From Bacteroidales bacterium (GTDB taxonomy: Bacteria; Bacteroidota; Bacteroidia; Bacteroidales; UBA932): a stretch of 64,000 nt of DNA. Shown in pieces: positions 33,428 through 41,800 of this stretch. The translations under genes and the position numbers were made by a program. The stretch covers positions 62,001 through 126,000 of the forward strand of contig JAFPWX010000022.1 of the NCBI GenBank assembly GCA_017412645.1, written 5' to 3'. The notes under the pieces were generated by a model that was not told where the DNA came from, made no database searches, and was given only the letters and a program-made list of their open reading frames with translations. Positions within the stretch are counted from its first letter, which is position 1. Each line of letters starts with the position of its first letter.

Positions 33428-35113
33428 ATGAAAAAGTTAGTGTTATTAGTAGCGTTGTTTATCACGCTCATCGCGCCAAATGCTCTGGCCGGAGAATTCC
33501 TTAAGGGCAAAATCCTCCGTATTGACCTGTCCAAATCCGTGAGCGAAAGGAAGTCCAGCGACCTTACCCTTTCCGCAAACGGTTTGCAGTTCAACTCTTC
33601 TGTATCCCTTCTGGATATAGAAAGAGCTCTGCAGAAGGCCGAGGAGGACGATCACATTGCCATGGTTTTCTTGAATCTGGACCATTTCAGCGCAGATATG
33701 GCCTCGATGGAAGAGATTCGCAGCTGTCTGAAGGACTTCAGCGCCGCAGGCAAGCCCGTTGTAGCTTATGCTGCTTCGTTCAGTAACGGCTCCTACTACC
33801 TTGGCTCCGTGGCCGACAGAATCTTCATGTATCCCAAGGGCGAGGGTTCCCTGAATGGCCTCGGCAGCACCCAGTTCTTCCTGAAAGACCTTCTGGACAC
33901 CCTCAGCATAGATGTCCAGCTAATCCGTCACGGCAAATTCAAGAGCGCGGGCGAGATGTATATACGCAACGATATGAGCCCGGAAAACCGTGAGCAGATG
34001 GAAGAACTGCTTGGTTCCATCTGGGAGTCCTTCACCGACGAGATGGCAGCCTCACGCGGCATGGAACCGGAGAAAGTGCGTTCCTTTGCTGACGGCCTGG
34101 CTCTCGGCACTGCCCAGTCCTGGCTCGACGCTGGCCTTGTGGACGGCCTGAAATACCGCGACGAGATGGAGATCTATCTTGCCAAGCTCTTCGGCACCAA
34201 CGATCCCACTCAGGTGAAGGCCATCGACATGGAAGAATACATCGAAAAGCTCAAGAAGGGCCCGGCCAACAAGAAGGTGGCGATAATCTATGCCGAAGGT
34301 GAAATCGCCCGTGAGGGCAGCGGCATTGTGGGCGACAAACTCTCCCGCCAGATTGCGGCAGTGCGCGCCGATTCCACCGTGAAGGCCGTTGTGTTCAGGG
34401 TGAACTCCCCCGGCGGTGAGGTGGTTGCAGCTGATATGATACGCCGAGAAATCGAGCTTCTGCGCAAGGATAAGCCGGTTGTTGCCAGCTACGGCAGCTA
34501 TGCCGCTTCCGGCGGATACCTCATCTCCGCAGGCTGCGACCGTATAATTGCCGACAATACTACTCTCACAGGCAGTATTGGCGTGTTCGGCATGATTCCC
34601 TCGTTCGGCAAGGCAATAAGCAAGAATCTGCACGTGAACCCGGTACAGGTTGGAACCGGTCCTCACAGCGGCATGTCTTCCGGAATGACTCCCCTCTCCG
34701 CCGAGGAAGAAGCCTGGTATCAGGAGCAGATCGAAGGCATCTACGACGATTTCGTGGGTGTGGTTGCAGAAGGCCGCTCTATGACCACGGAAGCCGTGGA
34801 CGAGATTGCCCAGGGCCGCGTATGGAGTGGCAAGGACGCACTTGAAATCGGCCTTGCCGATGAGCGCGGCACCCTTCTCGACGCCATCGACTGCGCTGCG
34901 AAGCTTGCCGGCAAGGAGCTCGGAAAGAACTATCGCATAGCGGTTTATCCCGAAAAGAAGAGCTTCAAGGATAAGCTCAAGGATCCTACCGGCAAGGGCG
35001 ACGACAAGGACAAGCCGCTTGTGCGCGTGGAAGATCTGCTGCACCCGGGCCTCAATATACTTGCCCGCATGCCGTATGCTGGAATTGAATATCAGATAAA
35101 AAACATCAAATAA
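33428..35113 (+). CDS. sppA: Signal peptide peptidase SppA, long (67K-type) form
   Basis: 561 residues with an N-terminal membrane or signal segment (1-21). Two tandem S49 domains are visible. The Ser/Lys dyad is split between them as in E. coli: Lys172 in HGKFKSAGEMY and Ser361 in YAASGGYLIS. It degrades signal peptides left in the membrane. It ends directly before the next gene with no gap. Confidence 0.92.
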   Translation: MKKLVLLVALFITLIAPNALAGEFLKGKILRIDLSKSVSERKSSDLTLSANGLQFNSSVSLLDIERALQKAEEDDHIAMVFLNLDHFSADMASMEEIRSCLKDFSAAGKPVVAYAASFSNGSYYLGSVADRIFMYPKGEGSLNGLGSTQFFLKDLLDTLSIDVQLIRHGKFKSAGEMYIRNDMSPENREQMEELLGSIWESFTDEMAASRGMEPEKVRSFADGLALGTAQSWLDAGLVDGLKYRDEMEIYLAKLFGTNDPTQVKAIDMEEYIEKLKKGPANKKVAIIYAEGEIAREGSGIVGDKLSRQIAAVRADSTVKAVVFRVNSPGGEVVAADMIRREIELLRKDKPVVASYGSYAASGGYLISAGCDRIIADNTTLTGSIGVFGMIPSFGKAISKNLHVNPVQVGTGPHSGMSSGMTPLSAEEEAWYQEQIEGIYDDFVGVVAEGRSMTTEAVDEIAQGRVWSGKDALEIGLADERGTLLDAIDCAAKLAGKELGKNYRIAVYPEKKSFKDKLKDPTGKGDDKDKPLVRVEDLLHPGLNILARMPYAGIEYQIKNIK

Positions 35114-35881
35114 ATGAAAAGGACTCTATTGATAGGACTGGCGCTTCTCGTGTGCGCCTTCTCCGCAAAGGCTCACGAGGCCGACAGCACAGCCGAAAAC
35201 GGCCGTGACCGTCTGGAAAAACTCGAACAGCTGGCCGACAAGGCCAAGGAAGTGAAGGCCAAGAAGGCCGAGAAACTCGTGAACTTCGATATGATTCACC
35301 GTTTCGGTTTTGGTGCCCACGGATTATCGGACGTTTTTTCGGACAAGCTGATGAAGAACCGTGAAATCTGGATGAATGTGATGGATCTCTCCATCAACCC
35401 TACAGGCTGGTTCTCCGTGAGCCTGGGAGCAAATCTCAAGTGGGACAAGTTCACTGCCTCATCAGCTAACTACCTGTATGTGGACGGAACAGACGGCAAC
35501 AAGCCAAAATTCACTCCCATAGCTACCCAGCAGGCCCTTTATCCGGGCGCAGCCGGGGAATTCGACCAGCTGTCGAGCCAGCTGAACCTGTTCTCGGTGG
35601 AAGTGCCCTTCTCGATTGCCTTCAAAATTGAAGACCTTGGCATCCGCCTGGGCGCAGAGGCCGTCGTGCCCCTTACTTCGACCCAGAAGGAGAAGGCCGC
35701 TTACGCCAATACAGTGAGCGAAAGCAAGGTTAAAAAGGTGGAAAAGGTCCCCTACTACTACGGAGCCTATGCCGAGGTGAATTACGACGACCTTGGCGTG
35801 TACGTGAAGTACGCCCCAACCGCGGTAGTTCCCGGACTGGTGGAGGAACTCTTTACTGTAGGTATAGTGTTCGGATTCTAA
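35114..35881 (+). CDS. Predicted outer-membrane barrel protein after sppA
   Basis: 255 residues. A signal peptide ends near residue 20 (SAKA). A short charged coiled coil follows (RDRLEKLEQLADKAKEVKAK), then amphipathic strands (FGFGAHGLSDVF, WFSVSLGANL) and a C-terminal strand ending FTVGIVFGF, a typical barrel end. I do not recognise a family. It is cotranscribed with sppA and its last 4 nt overlap the convergent priA-like gene. Confidence 0.75.
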   Translation: MKRTLLIGLALLVCAFSAKAHEADSTAENGRDRLEKLEQLADKAKEVKAKKAEKLVNFDMIHRFGFGAHGLSDVFSDKLMKNREIWMNVMDLSINPTGWFSVSLGANLKWDKFTASSANYLYVDGTDGNKPKFTPIATQQALYPGAAGEFDQLSSQLNLFSVEVPFSIAFKIEDLGIRLGAEAVVPLTSTQKEKAAYANTVSESKVKKVEKVPYYYGAYAEVNYDDLGVYVKYAPTAVVPGLVEELFTVGIVFGF

Positions 35882-37458
35882 GCCGGATCAACGTCCGGAG
35901 TTCCAATGCCCTCGGCCATTTGGCTGAGGGTTTGTTTTTTTCCGGCCAGGGAACGGTCGCGCGGCAGGGTGACCCTCACGAAGAGTCCGCCGTCGAAGTG
36001 GCTGAGGGCGTCGCTGGCATTGAATCCTGCCCTGCGGAGGCTCCGGCTCAGGCCTACAGCGTCTCTCTCGCCTTTTCCTTTATGCAGATTGATATCCACA
36101 AGACGGGTATATGGCGGCAGCGAGAAGGCTTTACGTTCTGCAAGAAGCGCAGCGGTATCTTTCAGCGAAAACACCTGATGCCCCGGTGTGCGGGTTTGGA
36201 TAATCACGCGGTTGCAGCGCGAAACAAGCTCTGCAATGAACTGGAAGGCCCTTTCGTCGCTGCGGAAATCATCCGAACGGAAGAGGGCGTCGGCGTTCAG
36301 CAGGGCCACGGTGGAATAGGCCGAAAGGTCGCTGCGGGCGGCTTCTGAAAGGCTGAATACGCTGAAGCGGCAGGCGTCGCCCGGAAACAGCTGCTCCACG
36401 CTGGCCGCCACTTCTTCGGCAGTTTCGTAGCCGCGCAGCAGGGCCACGCTCCCCTTTTTACTTTCTGCCGCCAGTACGCGGGAAATGCAGCCTACCATGC
36501 CGCGTTTGCGCTTTTCGGCACTTATATCTATAAGCAGGGGCTGTTTTTGCTCGATGGGCTCGGCGTAGAGGCGGTATTTGCCTGCCGCGACGTTGTATTC
36601 CGATTCCAGCGAAGGGGCTTCCGAGCCCAGCACCACTGGCACTCCGTGGATGGCGGCGAGCTTCACCGCGGCGTCGCGGGCGTTGAACCTGGGGGCCGAA
36701 TCGCTCTTGTAGAAGGGCGACTGTTCTTCGTCCACTATTACAAGGCCCAGCGATTCGAAGGGCAGAAGCAGGCTGCTGCGGGTGCCGAGCAGAACGTAGG
36801 GCTCGCCGCTGCGCACACGGTCGGCTGCAAGCCTGCGACGGGCAGGTGTGACGTCTGACCAGTATTCTACCAGAGCCTCGCCGAAATAGCTTGAGAAACG
36901 CTCTATAAGCCCTTTTGCAGAGTCTTTGTCGGGCACCAGCAGCAACACGCCACGGCAGCCTGCCAGACAGCCAGTTGCCAGGGAAAGGTATTCTTCCACG
37001 CGGCCGCCGGCCTTGTAGAGCACGGGCTTGTCTTTGGAAAGCGCTGCCGCAAGGGCGCTGAGTTCGGGGTCCACTTCGGGGCGGGCAATATACTCGGGCA
37101 GTTTGAGCCGCGGCCTTTTCACCTGGCTCTGCGGTTTTCCTGCAGCAGAAGCCTTGTAAACCTCCCCTATCGTGCAGAGGTAGTAGCCGGCGATGAAGCG
37201 CCAGAACTCTATTTCGCGGGCCGTAACGGCCGGCAGCTGCGGCAGCAATTCCTGCACTGGGGCTATACGCTCCGGGGCGATATCTGGCTGAACGTCAACC
37301 GCCGAAACTACTCCCACATAACTCCTGCGGGCGAAGACCACTCGAACACGGTCTCCTACTTGGACCTTGGCGGAGGTATCGGCTCCGTCAAGGCAATAAC
37401 AAGGCTCCCACTCCAGGCGGAGTGGGAGTATTACTTGGATATAGCGCTTGTCAGACAC
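35878..37458 (-). CDS. priA: PriA-like protein lacking helicase motifs and zinc domain
   Basis: 526 residues against about 730-830 for intact PriA. Residues 1-105 keep the PriA 3'-end-binding domain (YIQVILPL, GYYLCTIGEVYKA). The Walker A region reads KAGGRVEEY (149-157) instead of GxTGSGKTE. DEEH is DEEQ (243-246), SATPS is SEAPS (279-283), and the motif VI helix keeps no GRxGR (LVSRCNR). The eight-cysteine zinc domain is missing: RGY at 342-344 runs straight into ETAEEV. DNA binding may survive; ATP-driven unwinding should not. It starts with GTG, overlapping the ompA-like stop (TAGTG). Confidence 0.85.
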   Translation of the reverse strand: MSDKRYIQVILPLRLEWEPCYCLDGADTSAKVQVGDRVRVVFARRSYVGVVSAVDVQPDIAPERIAPVQELLPQLPAVTAREIEFWRFIAGYYLCTIGEVYKASAAGKPQSQVKRPRLKLPEYIARPEVDPELSALAAALSKDKPVLYKAGGRVEEYLSLATGCLAGCRGVLLLVPDKDSAKGLIERFSSYFGEALVEYWSDVTPARRRLAADRVRSGEPYVLLGTRSSLLLPFESLGLVIVDEEQSPFYKSDSAPRFNARDAAVKLAAIHGVPVVLGSEAPSLESEYNVAAGKYRLYAEPIEQKQPLLIDISAEKRKRGMVGCISRVLAAESKKGSVALLRGYETAEEVAASVEQLFPGDACRFSVFSLSEAARSDLSAYSTVALLNADALFRSDDFRSDERAFQFIAELVSRCNRVIIQTRTPGHQVFSLKDTAALLAERKAFSLPPYTRLVDINLHKGKGERDAVGLSRSLRRAGFNASDALSHFDGGLFVRVTLPRDRSLAGKKQTLSQMAEGIGTPDVDPA

Positions 37459-38150
37459 TACTTGAGAGTGCCTTCTTCAGCGGCCTTGATCATGGCCTCG
37501 TTGGCGGTCACATAGACCTCGACGCGGCGGTTGGCAGCCTTTCCTTCCTCAGTGTCGTTGGAAGCGATGGGAAGATCGTAGCTCTTGCCTTCGGAGGTTA
37601 TGCGAGCCTTTGCCATGCCCTGGCTCTCAAGGAATTTGGACACTGCGTCGGCCCTCTTCTGGGAAACCTTCTGGTTGGCGGCCTCGCTACCAACATTGTC
37701 GGTGTGGCCCCAAACCGTGATGTCGGTTTCGGGAAGATCTTCCATGGTCTTTGCGAACTGTGCAAGTGTGGCCTTGCTCTCTTCACTGAGGGTGGTGCTG
37801 TTGAATCCGAAGAGGATTCCGCTGTCGAACGTTACCCTGATAGCCTTGAGACCGTTGATTTCAACTTCCTGAACCTTTGCATTCTCGAGAGCTGCAAGTT
37901 CTTCTGCCTTCTTGTCCATCTTGTTGCCGATGAGAGCGCCGGCAGTGCCACCTACAGCGGTGCCTGCGGTTGCGCCGATTGCGATGGCCTGGGCGTCGCC
38001 GCCGCTGATAATGTAGCCGAGAGCAGCACCGAGTACAGCGCCGCTGCCTGCACCGATGAGACCGCCCTTCTGAGCCTGGTTAAGGGAAGAACATGCGGAG
38101 ACGGAAATGATGAGGGCTCCGCAAAGGATTGCTGTCAGAATCTTTTTCAT
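37458..38150 (-). CDS. OmpA-family lipoprotein with glycine-zipper
   Basis: 230 residues from the ATG at 38148-38150. A lipobox SVSAC lies near residues 16-20. Residues 28-75 form a glycine-zipper region (GGLIGAGSGAVLGAALGYII). The C-terminal OmpA domain binds peptidoglycan (GHTDNVGSEAANQKVSQKRADAV, then ANRRVEVYV). It probably tethers the outer membrane to the wall. It lies 29 nt after the YhhN gene and overlaps the priA-like gene by 1 nt. Confidence 0.92.
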   Translation of the reverse strand: MKKILTAILCGALIISVSACSSLNQAQKGGLIGAGSGAVLGAALGYIISGGDAQAIAIGATAGTAVGGTAGALIGNKMDKKAEELAALENAKVQEVEINGLKAIRVTFDSGILFGFNSTTLSEESKATLAQFAKTMEDLPETDITVWGHTDNVGSEAANQKVSQKRADAVSKFLESQGMAKARITSEGKSYDLPIASNDTEEGKAANRRVEVYVTANEAMIKAAEEGTLK

Positions 38151-38179
38151 AATACTTATAATTAAATGTGGAATGTATT

Positions 38180-38857
38180 CTATTTGTTGCTTCTCACTAT
38201 CGAGGTGACGATAAGACACTCGGCACTCACATAGGTTAACATGATCCAGAAACCCATACCGTGGAAATTATGCCCAAGCAGGCTTCTCCAGGCAACCATG
38301 AAGTCGCTGAAGAGGAAGAGGAGAGCTCCAAGCGCGGCATACCAGTATGTGGTCCTTTTGAGATTGATCACGCCCGAGAAACCGCACATGGAAACGAAGA
38401 GGAGCATTGAGCCGTAAACGAACACGGGGTACTTGATGATTCCCTGGAATTCGAATATGAGTACCAGCGCCATAATGGTTGCCATTGTGGCAAGAATCAC
38501 AAGTATGAGCGAGAAAGCACTCACCCTGTGGAAGACGCCCGAGCGCACGAAGATCGTGATGTAGAAAATGTGCCCTATGAGGAATGCGGCAAGACCTAAT
38601 GCGAAGCAGGTAAAACCCGGAAGCATCAGGAACACGTCTCCGGCGCAATGGAAGCATAGAGCCAGGACCAGAAGCGGTACAATCCACTTGGGAGCCCTGG
38701 ATCCTTCCAGTTCAAAAAGCGCGTTGAGCAACACGAGAGGCATCAGAAGAGGCTTCGTGATATATTCCATTAGGGGAATTTCCAAATAATTACCAATCAG
38801 GTTAAAAGTGAATGCCAGTACGAACAGTACCAGCGCCGTCCATTTTTTTCCGTTCAT
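38180..38857 (-). CDS. YhhN/TMEM86 family membrane protein (lysoplasmalogenase-like)
   Basis: 225 residues with about eight membrane segments. The family motifs KPLLMPLVLLNALF, AGDVFLM and GALLFLFSDFMVAW are present, with the conserved Asp residues in the membrane. Eukaryotic members cleave lysoplasmalogens; the bacterial substrate is unclear. It overlaps the DUF1343 gene by 4 nt. Confidence 0.85.
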   Translation of the reverse strand: MNGKKWTALVLFVLAFTFNLIGNYLEIPLMEYITKPLLMPLVLLNALFELEGSRAPKWIVPLLVLALCFHCAGDVFLMLPGFTCFALGLAAFLIGHIFYITIFVRSGVFHRVSAFSLILVILATMATIMALVLIFEFQGIIKYPVFVYGSMLLFVSMCGFSGVINLKRTTYWYAALGALLFLFSDFMVAWRSLLGHNFHGMGFWIMLTYVSAECLIVTSIVRSNK

Positions 38858-39894
38858 TTTATTCTTATTGGTTGGTCTTCATAAAGTACATAGCGTTTTG
38901 CCTTGCGTATCCACTTCTGCTCCCCTTCCTTGACGTGTTCCTGCACTATGTCGAAGGTGAGTTCGCCTTTGAGATACTCCACGATTACCGGATCAGCCAC
39001 TCGGGTGAAGAGTTCTTCTCCCATATGGAAGTGGGAATAACGGTTGGAGAGCCAGTGCATCAGCTGAATTGTGTGAAGCAGTGAGTGGTAGCGGGTGCCC
39101 GGAGTGAGGATGAACTGGTAGCCGTGACACCACTGGCCGCGGTAGATGCCTTCCACGGGAAGATAGTCGAGCGGGCGTGCCAGAACCCCCTGGGGCAGGG
39201 GCATTCCGGTGGCGTCGCCTTTGAGCCAGGGGGCGCCGATGACCTCGTAGGGCCTTTTCGTGCCGATTCCGGGAGACACGTTCGTGTCGTTCCAGAGGCT
39301 GCCGCCGGAGTAGAAATAGGGAGTGAAAACACCGGGGAAATCGTGAGCCGGGGGGATGGTCCATGGCATAAGGGTGCGGGCGGTGTCCGCCACTGCGGCT
39401 GAGATGACGTGGAGAGGATAGGCGGCTTTGATTTCGTCGGCGTACAGATAGCACAGTTCGCCAAGGGTGAGTCCGTGCCTGTGGGCCACTGCAGGAGTCC
39501 ACTCGTCGGAAAGACCGGCGGGAATGGTGCCTTCCACGTCCCTGCCGGCGGGATTGGGGTGATCCACGATATACAGAGCCGGCGGCTCCGGCAGGGCACG
39601 CAAGGCGGTCATGAGCCGCAGCACGTCCACGGTATAAGGGAAATACCGCGACCCGGTATCCTGGATCTCGACAACCACGGCCGCAAGGCCGTGAAGGTCC
39701 TCGATATCGAAAAGGATGTGATCCCCTTCGGGCTTCCATGTTCTGCGCAGCACTCCCCTTTCACGGAACATGTCGGGCAGATAGAGTCCGGTTTCGGCAT
39801 TCCAGCAGGAAGGTGTACAGAACACCCCTACCGGGCCATTTACCAGAGCCCTGTCCGTCTGATCCATTATGGGAGTGGTGCGGAAAGAGAACAT
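38854..39894 (-). CDS. DUF1343 protein, NamZ-like exo-beta-N-acetylmuramidase
   Basis: 346 residues, shorter than the usual 400 or so. It carries VVEIQDTGSRYFPY, VDHPNPAGRDVEGTIPAG and AHRHGLTLGELCYLYADE, the core of DUF1343. Members such as Bacillus NamZ release terminal MurNAc from wall fragments. No signal peptide is visible, so the protein is either cytoplasmic or exported by another route. The first 50 residues, which hold much of the HGFRG-type segment in other members, are divergent. It follows glmM after 1 nt. Confidence 0.83.
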   Translation of the reverse strand: MFSFRTTPIMDQTDRALVNGPVGVFCTPSCWNAETGLYLPDMFRERGVLRRTWKPEGDHILFDIEDLHGLAAVVVEIQDTGSRYFPYTVDVLRLMTALRALPEPPALYIVDHPNPAGRDVEGTIPAGLSDEWTPAVAHRHGLTLGELCYLYADEIKAAYPLHVISAAVADTARTLMPWTIPPAHDFPGVFTPYFYSGGSLWNDTNVSPGIGTKRPYEVIGAPWLKGDATGMPLPQGVLARPLDYLPVEGIYRGQWCHGYQFILTPGTRYHSLLHTIQLMHWLSNRYSHFHMGEELFTRVADPVIVEYLKGELTFDIVQEHVKEGEQKWIRKAKRYVLYEDQPIRIK

Positions 39895-39895
39895 T

Positions 39896-41311
39896 TTATC
39901 CTGCGATTATCTTTTTGGCCAGTGCTACAACCTCGTTGCCGAGAGCTTCGGCGCGTTCCATGGTGGGAGCTTCGGAATACACACGGATGATGGGCTCGGT
40001 ATTGGAGCGGCGCAGATGCACCCATTCGCGCTTTTCTTCGAAGTCTACCTTTACACCGTCGATGGTGGTAACCTTTTCCGATGCGAAACGCTCCTTCATG
40101 GCGTCCAGTATCCTGTCGATGAGGGCGCTGTCGGAGAGGTCGATGCGGTTCTTGGCGATTGCGTATTGCGGGAGCGTCTTCTTGTACTCGCTCACCTTGA
40201 TGCCCAGATGGGCCAGATTGCTCAGGAACAGGGCTACACCCACCATGGCGTCGCGGCCGCAGTGGCTTTCCGGGTAGATGACACCTCCGTTGCCTTCGCC
40301 GCCGATAAGGGCACCTATTTCGTGCATTTTGGTGGTGACGTTGACTTCACCGACGGCGGAAGCGCAGTAGGTGCCGCCGTGGCGTTCAGTAACGTCTCGA
40401 AGAGCCCTTGAAGACGAGAGGTTGCTCACTGTCTTGGGATTCTTCACTCCTTCCTTTTCGGCGAGGCCGAGCAGATAGTCGGCCACTGAAACGAGGGTGT
40501 ACTCTTCCACGAAGGGCTTGCCATCCTCCTGAATGAGGGCGAGGCGGTCCACGTCGGGATCCACGCTGACGCCGAGGTCCGCCTTTTCACGGACTACTGT
40601 TTCAGAGAGTTCCACGAGGTTCTGAGGAAGCGGTTCGGGATTATGGGCGAAGTCGCCTGTGGGCTCGCAGTTGAGCCCTATGCATTTTACACCAAGCTTT
40701 TCCAGGAGGCGCGGCATTATGATGCCGCCGACACTGTTTACAGCGTCCACCACAACCTTGAAGCCGGCAGCCTTGATGGCGGGTACGTCTACGGACTTGA
40801 GTGCAAGCACGGACTCTATGTGTTCATCCGTGAAGTCGTGTTCGGTGATATGGCCGAGTTCATCCACCGGGGCGAAGTCGAAATCTCCACTTTCCGCGCA
40901 GTCGAGTATGGACTGTCCCTGGGCGGCGGTGAGGAATTCTCCCTTTTCGTTGAGAAGCTTAAGGGCATTCCACTGGCGCGGGTTGTGCGAAGCCGTGAGG
41001 ATGATGCCTCCGTCGGCCTTGGAGAAGGTGACTGCAAGTTCGGTGGTGGGAGTGGAGGCGAAACCGCATTTCACCACATCCACGCCGCAGGCAACCAGGG
41101 TGCCGCAGACGAGCTGTTCCACCATTTCGCCGCTAAGACGGGCGTCCCGTCCGACAACGACTTTGTACTTCTTGCCGAACGGCTCTTTGCGTTCACGGAG
41201 TTTTGCACAGTAGGCATAGGTGAACTTCACTATGTCGACCGGGGTCAGGCCCTCTCCCGCCGGTCCGCCGATAGTTCCGCGGATACCGGAAATGCTCTTT
41301 ATAAGTGTCAT
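39896..41311 (-). CDS. glmM: Phosphoglucosamine mutase-type phosphohexomutase
   Basis: 471 residues from the ATG at 41309-41311 (MTLIKSISGIRGTIGG). The catalytic phosphoserine is Ser108 in TASHNPRQWNALKLLN, and the metal loop reads DPDVDR. GlmM converts glucosamine-6-phosphate to glucosamine-1-phosphate for peptidoglycan and lipid A precursors. Other phosphohexomutases share these motifs, but the N-terminal SGIRGT and the gene context with wall genes support GlmM. A -7 box ends 6 nt upstream, so the mRNA is probably leaderless. Confidence 0.88.
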   Translation of the reverse strand: MTLIKSISGIRGTIGGPAGEGLTPVDIVKFTYAYCAKLRERKEPFGKKYKVVVGRDARLSGEMVEQLVCGTLVACGVDVVKCGFASTPTTELAVTFSKADGGIILTASHNPRQWNALKLLNEKGEFLTAAQGQSILDCAESGDFDFAPVDELGHITEHDFTDEHIESVLALKSVDVPAIKAAGFKVVVDAVNSVGGIIMPRLLEKLGVKCIGLNCEPTGDFAHNPEPLPQNLVELSETVVREKADLGVSVDPDVDRLALIQEDGKPFVEEYTLVSVADYLLGLAEKEGVKNPKTVSNLSSSRALRDVTERHGGTYCASAVGEVNVTTKMHEIGALIGGEGNGGVIYPESHCGRDAMVGVALFLSNLAHLGIKVSEYKKTLPQYAIAKNRIDLSDSALIDRILDAMKERFASEKVTTIDGVKVDFEEKREWVHLRRSNTEPIIRVYSEAPTMERAEALGNEVVALAKKIIAG

Positions 41312-41317
41312 GTTATG

Positions 41318-41325
41318 CAAATATA
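41318..41325 (-). promoter_or_regulatory. -7 box of the glmM operon, leaderless spacing
   Basis: Minus-strand TATATTTG followed by C ends 6 nt before the ATG at 41311. Its first base also closes the T run of the upstream rpmE2 terminator. Confidence 0.65.
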
Positions 41326-41354
41326 AAAAAAAGTCCGCAACCTTGTTGCAGACT
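41325..41354 (-). terminator. Intrinsic terminator after rpmE2
   Basis: On the minus strand a 10-bp stem (AGTCTGCAAC with GTTGCGGACT, one G-T pair) with loop AAG is followed by a run of seven or eight T. It lies 27 nt after the L31 stop codon. Confidence 0.85.
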
Positions 41355-41380
41355 CTTTACCTATCTTTAAGAAAGAATGA

Positions 41381-41632
41381 TTATTTCTTTCTGGCTTTGT
41401 AGCGCTGGTAGAACATATCAACACGGCCGGCGGTGTCGAGAATCTTGGTTTTGCCGGTGTAGAACGGGTGGGAAGTATTGGAGATTTCCACCTTTACGAG
41501 GGGATATTCAACGCCGTCGATCTCGATGGTCTCCTTGGTGGAGGCGCAGCTGCGGGTGATGAACACGTCCTCGTTTGACATATCCTTGAATGCTACAAGT
41601 CGGTAGGATTCGGGATGTATTCCTTTTTTCAT
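41381..41632 (-). CDS. rpmE2: 50S ribosomal protein L31 type B
   Basis: 83 residues. [17 protein letters not shown] and the longer body with HPFYTGKTK identify L31 type B. The zinc CxxC pair of type A L31 is absent; only one Cys remains. It starts 19 nt after tRNA-Glu on the same strand with no promoter or terminator between, so its mRNA probably arises from the tRNA transcript. Confidence 0.95.
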   Translation of the reverse strand: MKKGIHPESYRLVAFKDMSNEDVFITRSCASTKETIEIDGVEYPLVKVEISNTSHPFYTGKTKILDTAGRVDMFYQRYKARKK

Positions 41633-41651
41633 AATCGATTATTAAAGGTTG

Positions 41652-41723
41652 TAGTGGGTAGGAGAATCGAACTCCTATTGCAAGATTGAGAATCTTGAGT
41701 ACTAACCGTTATACGAACCCACC
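41652..41723 (-). tRNA. tRNA-Glu (CTC)
   Basis: 72 nt cloverleaf on the minus strand: acceptor GGTGGGT/ACCCACT (first pair G-T), anticodon stem CAAGA/TCTTG with loop TTCTCAA (anticodon CTC), T arm AGGAG/CTCCT with loop TTCGATT, discriminator A, no encoded CCA. Confidence 0.94.
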
Positions 41724-41736
41724 GGTTTTGGGACTG

Positions 41737-41767
41737 CAAAGATAGGTAAATTTCTTTAACCCACAAA
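41737..41767 (-). promoter_or_regulatory. Complete promoter of tRNA-Glu (-33 TTTG, 19 bp, -7 TATCTTTG)
   Basis: On the minus strand TTTG (41767-41764) and TATCTTTG (41744-41737) are 19 bp apart. The -7 box and leader CAGTCCCAAAAC repeat those of tRNA-Phe almost exactly. Confidence 0.75.
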
Positions 41768-41787
41768 TATTTTTAATGTTTATTGCG

Positions 41788-41795
41788 TATATTTG
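41788..41795 (+). promoter_or_regulatory. -7 box of the 149-residue gene, leaderless spacing
   Basis: TATATTTG ends 5 nt before the ATG at 41801. It is divergent from the tRNA-Glu promoter, whose -33 element lies 21 bp away. Confidence 0.65.
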
Positions 41796-41800
41796 TGCAT

